From: Priestia iocasae
Lineage (GTDB): Bacteria; Bacillota; Bacilli; Bacillales; Bacillaceae_H
Length of the DNA: 64,000 nt
Assembly (NCBI RefSeq): GCF_016909075.1
Contig: NZ_JAFBFC010000002.1
Coordinates: 186,001-250,000 of the forward strand
Direction of reading: 5' to 3'
The position numbers were made by a program, and so were the translations under genes. The notes beneath the pieces were generated by a model, which searched no databases, was not told where the DNA came from, and was given only the letters and a program-made list of their open reading frames with translations. Position 1 is the first letter of the stretch. Every line of letters begins with the position of its first letter. Positions 57,972 to 64,000 of this stretch are shown piece by piece.

Positions 57972-59373
57972 ATACATTATAAAGTTTACATTTATCATAA
58001 AAGCTTGTTTTACTAATATCTAGCAACCTTGCTGCAGCTAGTTTGTTTCCTTCTGCCGCTTTTAATGCTTGCATGATCGCTTCTTTTTCAGCAGCCATGA
58101 TCGTTTCTTTTAACGGTTGGAGAGTTGATGTTGCTTCTTCTTTCGACTCGTTTGAATGCATCATCTGCTTCTCATCATCTCGAAGATACAAAGGCAAATG
58201 CGTCACATGAATCTCCGCTTGATCTAACACATTAACCGCTCGCTCAAGTACATTCTCTAGCTCGCGAATATTTCCTGGCCAGTTATGATACTGTAGGCGC
58301 TTCACGACTTCTTCAGACAGCTGAATTCCGTGACGATTAAAATTCCGTTCGAGCTTTTTTAGTAGAAATTGTGCAATTCGTACGATGTCGTCTTTTCGTT
58401 CCCTTAGTGGTGGAATGTCAATTTTAATGACATTTAAGCGGTAATATAAGTCTTGACGAAATGTTCCTTCCTGCACCATCTTTTCTAGATTACGATGTGT
58501 AGCGGCAATGACTCGTACATCAATCGGAATGGGAGCTTGTCCCCCTACTCGTTCAATTTCTTTTTCTTGTAAGACGCGTAAAAGCTTATTTTGCATAGCA
58601 AGAGGCATATCACCAATTTCATCTAAAAAGATGGTACCGCGATGGGCAAGCTGAAACTTTCCTTTTTTCCCACCTCTTTTCGCACCAGTGAATGCACCTT
58701 CTTCATAACCAAACAGTTCAGATTCAAGTAAATGCTCTGGAATGGATGCACAGTTAACCCGAACAAACGGAAACGGACCTCTTGAACTTCTTTGATGCAT
58801 GGCATGAGCAAACAATTCTTTTCCTGTTCCTGATTCACCTAATAGTAAAACCGAAGACTGACTACCAGCAACTCGTTCTGCTAATTGCTTTGCTTCTAAA
58901 AAGGGCTTACTCTGCCCAATCAAATCTTCAAATGAATATTTACTCTCAAGCGCTCCTTCTAACGTCGTTTTATAGTAGTTTAGCTCTTCAAGTAACGATT
59001 GTATTTTCCGAGCATACTCAACCCATTCTTGTCGATTGCGAAACTTTACGGTCCCTACTGCCCCAGCAATTTCACCATCTAAGTAAATCGGATATCGGTT
59101 TGCCACCATCTCATTTCCCTTAATCGATTGAATAGCTGATAGTTCAGCTTGACCTGTTTTTAACACCATATGCATCCTTGTATTTTCAATTACGTTCTGA
59201 ACAGGCTTTCCTACTGCCTCTTCCTTTGTTGTTTCTAAAAACTTACAATATGCATTATTTAAATGTCGAACCATGCCTTCACGATCAATGATTACGACAC
59301 ACTCACCTATTGAATTGATAATCTCTTCGAACCAACCATGGGGAATGTTCCAATCTTTAAGTGTCATGTACAA
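57970..59373 (-). CDS. Sigma-54-dependent transcriptional activator (PAS-AAA+-Fis)
   Basis: 467 residues. N-terminal PAS domain (~10-110; [26 protein letters not shown]). AAA+ domain (~150-380) with Walker A GESGTGKE, the sigma-54-contacting GAFTGA loop ([14 protein letters not shown]), Walker [12 protein letters not shown] and the Arg fingers after [15 protein letters not shown]-terminal Fis-type HTH ([33 protein letters not shown]; core [15 protein letters not shown]). It is divergent from the GntP permease gene, whose promoter is a consensus -24/-12 site, and is therefore its likely activator. Confidence 0.93.
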   Translation of the reverse strand: MYMTLKDWNIPHGWFEEIINSIGECVVIIDREGMVRHLNNAYCKFLETTKEEAVGKPVQNVIENTRMHMVLKTGQAELSAIQSIKGNEMVANRYPIYLDGEIAGAVGTVKFRNRQEWVEYARKIQSLLEELNYYKTTLEGALESKYSFEDLIGQSKPFLEAKQLAERVAGSQSSVLLLGESGTGKELFAHAMHQRSSRGPFPFVRVNCASIPEHLLESELFGYEEGAFTGAKRGGKKGKFQLAHRGTIFLDEIGDMPLAMQNKLLRVLQEKEIERVGGQAPIPIDVRVIAATHRNLEKMVQEGTFRQDLYYRLNVIKIDIPPLRERKDDIVRIAQFLLKKLERNFNRHGIQLSEEVVKRLQYHNWPGNIRELENVLERAVNVLDQAEIHVTHLPLYLRDDEKQMMHSNESKEEATSTLQPLKETIMAAEKEAIMQALKAAEGNKLAAARLLDISKTSFYDKCKLYNV

Positions 59374-59494
59374 CTCTCTCCCTCACTGTTGAATTTATGT
59401 TCATTGCTTCACTTAAAATAAACAACATAATTGATGTCATCATGATAAATTTCCAAGTATTTGTCAAGGCTATCTAAACGTTTTTTCTCTATTC

Positions 59495-59539
59495 TTCCGA
59501 AATTTCGAACTATATTCCGCCTATTATTACAGATTTCCG
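59495..59539 (+). promoter_or_regulatory. Three TTCCG motifs at 20-bp period (candidate activator UAS)
   Basis: TTCCG occurs at 59495, 59515 and 59535, exactly 20 bp apart, ~100-145 bp upstream of the -24 element. The first is part of a near-palindrome TTCCGAAATTTCGAA and the third of TTCCGGAA. A further palindrome TGTTGCAAGCTTCAACA follows at ~59554-59570. Spacing and distance suit binding of the divergent sigma-54 activator. Confidence 0.55.
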
Positions 59540-59637
59540 GAATATAATCGAATTGTTGCAAGCTTCAACATAAAAAAGGAAATCGTTTTATGTTTAAATA
59601 TTGTGCTTTTACACGATTCATGCTAAAACAGAAAACG

Positions 59638-59655
59638 TTGGCACGAATCTTGCAT
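59638..59655 (+). promoter_or_regulatory. Sigma-54 (-24/-12) promoter of the GntP permease
   Basis: TTGGCACGAATCTTGCAT matches the sigma-54 consensus TTGGCACG-N4-TTGCW completely, with the invariant GG and GC at correct 10-bp spacing. It is ~110 bp upstream of the permease start. Confidence 0.9.
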
Positions 59656-59765
59656 TCATAAAAAAATAGATGAATTGTTTTCTTCAAGGGGGAATGTACA
59701 TAGTTGAAAACGCTTACCTTCATCTTTGAATGTAAAAGGTTATCAGAAGTTAAAGGGGGATGTTT

Positions 59766-61205
59766 ATGGAATTCATTATTATACTTTTATCCTTAGGTCT
59801 TTTAATGTTCGTTGCGTACCGTGGATTTTCCGTTATCCTTTTCGCACCGATCTGCGCGTTATTTGCGGTTTTATTAACAGAGCCAAGCTTTGTTCTTCCT
59901 TTCTTTTCAAATATCTTTATGGAAAAGATGGTTGGGTTCATTAAGCTTTACTTTCCGGTATTCTTATTAGGAGCTATATTCGGAAAAGTAGTTGAAATGT
60001 CCGGGTTAGCGGAAAGCATTGCGAAAACGATTGTACAAATTGTCGGAGCAAAAAGAGCCATTTTAGCCATTGTCATTATGGGCGCCATCTTAACGTATAG
60101 TGGTGTTAGCTTATTCGTTGTGGTGTTTGCGGTTTATCCATTTGCGAAAAACCTATTCCGCGAAGCCAATATTCCAAAGAGACTCATTCCAGGAACCATT
60201 GCATTAGGGGCATTTACATTCACCATGGACGCCCTTCCTGGTACGCCTCAGATTCAAAACGTTATTCCAACAACGTTTTTCAAAACAGACATTTATGCTG
60301 CACCATTCCTCGGTATTACAGGTGCTATCTTTGTTTTAATTCTAGGATTGCTTTACTTAGAATCACGTCGTAAAAAAGCGGAAACGATGGGCGAAGGCTA
60401 TGATGGATTTAACAGTGAGGTCGCTGCCGCAGCGGAAGTATTAAAAGAAGAAGAAGAAATCGTTGAAACGCCAGCCGCTGAGCCAACAAAACGATCTCGT
60501 CAACTTCTTGCCTTTGTTCCTCTTATTCTCGTAGGTGTGACAAACAAGTTATTTACGATGTTTTTACCAACATGGTATCCGGATGGATTCGACTTCGCAA
60601 GCATTGGATTAGAATCGTTCGGAAAGGTTGAGTTATCTTCTGTACTAGCCATTTGGTCCGTTGAGATGGCTCTTGTTGTCGGAATTGTCACAACTTTATT
60701 GTACGACTGGAATAAAGTAAAAGTGAACTTCCAAGCTGGCATTAACGCAAGCATCGGCGGAGCACTATTAGCTGCGATGAATACAGGAGCAGAATACGGA
60801 TTTGGAGGCGTTATTTCCTCTCTTCCTGGATTTGGTGCTATCAGTAAAGGAATTTCTGAAACATTTACAAATCCACTCGTAAATGGCGCGGTTACAACAA
60901 CAACACTTGCTGGTATTACTGGATCAGCTTCAGGTGGTATGGGAATTGCTTTAAGTGCGATGTCTGAAAAATATTTAGAAGCGATCGAAAAGTTTAACAT
61001 CCCTCCTGAAGTTATGCACCGTGTTATTTCAATGGCTTCAGGCGGAATGGATACATTGCCTCATAACGGAGCCGTTATTACGTTACTTGCCGTAACAGGA
61101 TTAACGCACCGTCAAGCGTATCGAGATATTTTTGCCATCACCATTATTAAAACATTAGCTGTATTCTTCATCATTTTACTTTATACATTTACAGGTATTG
61201 CCTAA
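59766..61205 (+). CDS. GntP-family permease (YxjC-like, probable 3-hydroxybutyrate/ketone-body transporter)
   Basis: About 480 residues. Reading frame starts at 59760 or the ATG two codons later (GGGGGATGTTTATGGAA; the second ATG has better spacing). About 12 helices with VGFIKLYFPVFLLGAIFGKV, GVSLFVVVFAVYPFAKNLF, AFTFTMDALPGTPQIQNVIPTTFF and a terminal MASGGMDTLPHNGAVITLLAV. GntP permeases carry hydroxy/keto acids. B. subtilis yxjC is in the yxjC-scoAB-yxjF operon. Here it is divergent from the activator, behind a sigma-54 promoter. Confidence 0.88.
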   Translation: MEFIIILLSLGLLMFVAYRGFSVILFAPICALFAVLLTEPSFVLPFFSNIFMEKMVGFIKLYFPVFLLGAIFGKVVEMSGLAESIAKTIVQIVGAKRAILAIVIMGAILTYSGVSLFVVVFAVYPFAKNLFREANIPKRLIPGTIALGAFTFTMDALPGTPQIQNVIPTTFFKTDIYAAPFLGITGAIFVLILGLLYLESRRKKAETMGEGYDGFNSEVAAAAEVLKEEEEIVETPAAEPTKRSRQLLAFVPLILVGVTNKLFTMFLPTWYPDGFDFASIGLESFGKVELSSVLAIWSVEMALVVGIVTTLLYDWNKVKVNFQAGINASIGGALLAAMNTGAEYGFGGVISSLPGFGAISKGISETFTNPLVNGAVTTTTLAGITGSASGGMGIALSAMSEKYLEAIEKFNIPPEVMHRVISMASGGMDTLPHNGAVITLLAVTGLTHRQAYRDIFAITIIKTLAVFFIILLYTFTGIA

Positions 61206-61206
61206 T

Positions 61207-61250
61207 AAAAAAAGGACAAACTTCTCCCCTTGGAATGTTTGTCCTTTTTT
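61207..61250 (+). terminator. Terminator of the GntP permease gene
   Basis: Stem AAAAAAGGACAAAC / GTTTGTCCTTTTTT, 15-base loop. Confidence 0.9.
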
Positions 61251-61369
61251 ATTACACAGAAAAGCGTTTTACACGTTTTTGATAAAGCCTCACCGCTTAC
61301 TTTTTATTAACATAGTCTAGTGCACGGCTTACAAACATGCTGATGAATGATTGACTGAAAATAAAAAGG

Positions 61370-61398
61370 TTTACAAATTCATGAAACTAATTTATATT
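61370..61398 (+). promoter_or_regulatory. Promoter of the ykoFED transcript
   Basis: TTTACA (61370-61375), 17-bp spacer, TATATT (61393-61398), ~35 bp before the aptamer. Confidence 0.6.
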
Positions 61399-61431
61399 AC
61401 ATACTAATAAAACAACTGCATATCATTTCAT

Positions 61432-61526
61432 ACACTAGGGGTGCTCATTATGGGCTGAGATGTGAACAACCGTTCCGATCCCTTACAACCCGATCTGGAT
61501 AATACTAGCGTGGGGAAGTGTAGTGA
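61432..61526 (+). promoter_or_regulatory. TPP riboswitch (THI element) aptamer
   Basis: Contains the conserved cores AGGGGTGCTC, GGGCTGAGA, the CCCTTACAACCCGATCTGG and ATAATACTAGCGTGGGGAAG segments in order, with closing arms ACACTA / TAGTG. Thiamine pyrophosphate binding should promote the terminator at 61576. Confidence 0.95.
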
Positions 61527-61575
61527 GTATATCTATATGTTTCTGCGTGTATTTTTACAGACCTAGATATCATTC

Positions 61576-61608
61576 AACTGCATCTTCCTATGAGATGCAG
61601 TTTTTTTA
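61576..61608 (+). terminator. Riboswitch expression-platform terminator
   Basis: AACTGCATCT / AGATGCAGTT with a 7-base loop and T7, 50 bp after the aptamer and 40 bp before ykoF. Confidence 0.9.
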
Positions 61609-61649
61609 TTGTTTTTTACAAAACTGATTAAAAGCAGGAGGAATTCAAA

Positions 61650-62246
61650 ATGACAAACAACGTGTGTGGAACAAGTAGAATTGTAGGATGCCGCTTTACT
61701 TTAAGTGTCATGAGTGATGACTTTGTACGCGTCATCTTATCAGCAATTGAAGAAACAGACACATCCAAAGTGTGGAAGCAAACCGATGACGTCAGTACTT
61801 GCATTCGTGGTCGAGAATCTCACGTCTTTGATGTTGTAAAAGCGATCTATGTTGCAGCAGCAAAAACAGGAAAGCACGTGGTCTTAAACGGCACATTCTC
61901 AATCGGTTGTCCAGGTGATTCAGAAGGCGATGTGTACATGACAGAAGATGACGTCGTGTTAAACGAAGAAAAAGCGCGTGACACAACATTTGAGGTGTCT
62001 ACTCAATTTGCTCTTTATCCAATGAATACTCCTACATATATGGACATCATTGCTGATCAAGTGAACGTCGCAAAAGAGCACGGCACACTAACAGGTGGCG
62101 TTCACTATGCCACTCGTTTAGATGGAGAGGTGCGCGATGTATTTCAAACGCTACAAGAGTCGTTTCATAACGCCCAAGAGCAAGCCAGTCATGTCGTCAT
62201 GACCGTGAATGTATCAGCAAATAGCCCTTCTAAAAAAGCAAACTAG
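61650..62246 (+). CDS. ykoF: Thiamine/HMP-binding protein YkoF
   Basis: 198 residues (YkoF is 200). Two related ferredoxin-like halves: GCRFTLSVMSDDFVRVILSAIEETD and QFALYPMNTPTYMDIIADQVNVAKEHG, the second with HYATRLDGEVRDVFQTL. No signal peptide: it is cytoplasmic and binds thiamine. GGAGGAATTC lies well placed before the ATG. First gene of the riboswitch-controlled operon. Confidence 0.92.
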   Translation: MTNNVCGTSRIVGCRFTLSVMSDDFVRVILSAIEETDTSKVWKQTDDVSTCIRGRESHVFDVVKAIYVAAAKTGKHVVLNGTFSIGCPGDSEGDVYMTEDDVVLNEEKARDTTFEVSTQFALYPMNTPTYMDIIADQVNVAKEHGTLTGGVHYATRLDGEVRDVFQTLQESFHNAQEQASHVVMTVNVSANSPSKKAN

Positions 62247-62266
62247 GAAAGTAGGATGATGACATC

Positions 62267-62860
62267 ATGTTAGAAAAATGGAAGTTTAGAGAGATTGTCG
62301 TATTATCGGCACTATCTGTTGTCTTTGCGGTTGTGTATTTATTATTCGTTCAGTTCGGAAATGTATTATTTGGCATGTTCGGTCTATTAGGCTATGAATT
62401 TATTTTTGGGATTTGGTTTATTGTCTCAATTATCTCAGCCTATATTATTCGAAAGCCCGGAGCTGCTTTTTTATCGGAAACAATTGCTGCCACCATTGAA
62501 GTCCTAATTGGAAATGCGATGGGTCCTCGCCTCATTTTATCTGGAATCGTCCAAGGAGCTGGTGCCGAAGCGGTATTCGCTGCAACTCGCTACCGCTCAT
62601 ACAACACGTGGGTCTTAATGTTAGCGGGAATGGGCTCCTCTGTTACAAGCTTCGTTTGGGGCTACTTCGTTTCTGGATACGGAGCTCTTGACCCTGGGTA
62701 TGTGACTACGATGTTTATTGTTCGCTTAATTAGTGGCGCTCTTTTAGCCGGCTTATTAGGAAAATGGCTGAGTGATGGACTTGCGCAAACAGGGGCACTT
62801 AACAGCTTTCCACTAGGAAAAGAAGTGAAACGGAGCAAGAAACATGACATCGCTTCATAA
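62267..62860 (+). CDS. ykoE: ECF transporter S component YkoE (thiamine/HMP)
   Basis: 197 residues, about five or six helices: VVLSALSVVFAVVYLLFVQFGNVLFGMFGLLG, GAAFLSETIAATIEVLIGNAMGPRLILSGIVQGAGAEAVFAATRY, then RLISGALLAGLLGKWLSDGL. Substrate-capture subunit of the YkoEDC ECF importer for a thiamine precursor. 20 bp after ykoF; overlaps ykoD by 17 bp. Confidence 0.92.
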   Translation: MLEKWKFREIVVLSALSVVFAVVYLLFVQFGNVLFGMFGLLGYEFIFGIWFIVSIISAYIIRKPGAAFLSETIAATIEVLIGNAMGPRLILSGIVQGAGAEAVFAATRYRSYNTWVLMLAGMGSSVTSFVWGYFVSGYGALDPGYVTTMFIVRLISGALLAGLLGKWLSDGLAQTGALNSFPLGKEVKRSKKHDIAS

Positions 62861-64000
62861 TGACCTTGTATCTGTTAAGGACCTTACCTTTCATTACGAA
62901 GAAGATGAATCACCTGTTTTACAAAACACCACGTTTTCCATTTCAAATGGAGACACAATTTTGTTGCTTGGTCCGAGTGGTGCTGGGAAAAGCACCCTAA
63001 CATTTTGTATAAACGGCTTATATCCTTCAGCCGTTGATGGTCAGCTATCAGGAACCATTTCCATTCATGAAAAGCTTGTCACACAGTACCAATCAGGGGA
63101 AGTGAGTCAAATCGTAGGCGCCATGTTTCAAGATCCAGACAGCCAATTTTGTATGTTAACGGTAGAGGATGAAATTGCCTTTGGTCTTGAAAATATTGAT
63201 ACCCCACCTCATGAAATGGAAGCAAAAATTGATGAAGTACTGAACCTTGTTCACTTAACAGACTATAAATACCAATCGATTCAAGCACTATCAGGCGGGC
63301 AAAAGCAAAAGCTCGCGCTCGCCTGTGTGCTTGCCATGAAGCCAGACCTGCTTATTTTAGATGAACCGACTGCCAATTTAGATCCAAAAGCTACGATCGA
63401 ACTTGTCACGTTAATCCAAAAGCTACAGCAAAAACATGGATTTTCACTGCTTGTAATTGAACATAAGCTCGATGACTGGATGGGATTTGTGAATCGTTGC
63501 CTCGTCCTAGACAAACAAGGCTCTGTCCTATTTGATGGAGATCCACGTACATGTTTCACCACCTATAGTGACTCGTTGCGTAGCGAAGGCATTTGGCTAC
63601 CTAAAACGTGTGAAGTCGCAAAGCTTTTACAAACTCGAGGCTTGTATCATCACTCTTCCATGCCACTACACATGAATGAGCTATGTGAAGGCGTCATACA
63701 TACAAAACAGGCCATTGATGCTTTGAATATGGAGAAGCCTGAACGGTCATCAACGAACGTTATTTTGAAGGTCAATGACTTGCATTTTAATCGAAAAGAA
63801 AAACAAATTTTACGTGACGTTGACGTTACCTTATACGAGAAGGAAATCGTGGCACTTGTTGGGGAAAATGGTACCGGAAAAACGACTTTTTCAAAGCTCA
63901 TTAGCGGCTTACTTTCCCCCTCTTCCGGAGAGGTATTGGTCGAAGGAACATCAATTGAAAAGTGGGGAGAATTAGAACTTCGTAAAAAGATGGGCTATGT
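62844..64000 (+). CDS. ykoD: ECF transporter ATPase YkoD, two ABC domains (partial, cut by right edge)
   Basis: ATG at 62844 inside the ykoE end, with CGGAGCAAG upstream. 385 codons visible of ~490. The first ABC domain is complete: Walker A GPSGAGKST, Q-loop MFQDPDSQF, signature LSGGQKQKLAL, Walker B LLILDEPTANLD, H-loop VIEHK. The second begins near residue 300 with Walker A GENGTGKTT and is cut after LRKKMGYV. It powers YkoE together with the transmembrane YkoC, expected just outside the window. Confidence 0.92.
   Translation, partial: MTSLHNDLVSVKDLTFHYEEDESPVLQNTTFSISNGDTILLLGPSGAGKSTLTFCINGLYPSAVDGQLSGTISIHEKLVTQYQSGEVSQIVGAMFQDPDSQFCMLTVEDEIAFGLENIDTPPHEMEAKIDEVLNLVHLTDYKYQSIQALSGGQKQKLALACVLAMKPDLLILDEPTANLDPKATIELVTLIQKLQQKHGFSLLVIEHKLDDWMGFVNRCLVLDKQGSVLFDGDPRTCFTTYSDSLRSEGIWLPKTCEVAKLLQTRGLYHHSSMPLHMNELCEGVIHTKQAIDALNMEKPERSSTNVILKVNDLHFNRKEKQILRDVDVTLYEKEIVALVGENGTGKTTFSKLISGLLSPSSGEVLVEGTSIEKWGELELRKKMGY

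Noticed and set aside
57795-57998. 67-aa minus-strand ORF between scoA and the sigma-54 activator
   Set aside because: It spans the terminator of the activator and the scoA promoter/cre region; no ribosome binding site.

Overview
The window reads as ordinary chromosome of a low-GC, endospore-former-type Bacillaceae. This rests on the many close counterparts of Bacillus subtilis gene sets: ykuUV, sigO-yvrJ-rsoA, yvzF, ycgRQ, yjcL, yycOP, the kipI/kipA/ycsF/ycsG set, yxjC-scoAB and ykoFED. It also rests on AGGAGG-type ribosome binding sites, frequent GTG/TTG starts, and CcpA, PerR and Zur-like sites. The genus cannot be fixed from the sequence alone. No rRNA or tRNA gene, CRISPR array, complete prophage or insertion sequence was seen.

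Layout: 1-3.9 kb holds a PRD-type PTS regulator (cut by the left edge), rpiA and an MFS transporter. 3.9-12 kb is an exopolysaccharide-type cluster (two YdaJ-like proteins, a processive GT2 synthase, a DUF2334 protein), followed by a response regulator with a transcriptional-activator domain and a divergent soluble histidine kinase whose N-terminal receiver has lost its phospho-acceptor Asp. 12-17 kb holds a dehalogenase, staygreen and SRPBCC proteins, an EamA exporter with a leader-peptide/terminator arrangement, a TetR-controlled SMR pair and tatA. 17-20 kb holds a diguanylate cyclase and the two-subunit sigma factor locus sigO-yvrJ-rsoA, with a LexA-like box at its promoter.

20-32 kb holds pepF, a secreted NTR-like protein, ykuUV with a PerR-like site and structured leader, a VOC protein, a YitT protein, a K+/H+ antiporter, a solo tyrosine recombinase, a hydrolase, an oxidoreductase, an XRE/membrane-protein pair, and a broken SPFH gene beside an intact RHH gene. 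32-39 kb holds a cold-shock gene, a YnjBCD-like ABC importer, a divergent CDP-alcohol phosphotransferase and an amidohydrolase. 39-46 kb holds the yycOP pair, two small unknowns, a HlyIII protein, the ycgRQ pair with a Zur-like box, and yjcL. 47-53.6 kb holds the 5-oxoprolinase operon with an NRAMP-like transporter, an EamA transporter whose 3' end lies in an interspersed repeat, and a purine permease.

54-61 kb looks like a poly-3-hydroxybutyrate/ketone-body module: a secreted PHB-depolymerase-type esterase, 3-oxoacid CoA transferase scoAB with a perfect cre site, a sigma-54 activator, and a GntP-type permease behind a textbook -24/-12 promoter with upstream motifs at 20-bp spacing. The right end (61.4-64 kb) is a TPP-riboswitch-controlled ykoFED thiamine/HMP importer cut by the window edge.

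The least explained items are the leader-peptide attenuator in front of the EamA gene, the LexA-like box on sigO, the pseudo-receiver kinase with three hairpins in its divergent intergenic region, and the small ORFs upstream of the esterase.
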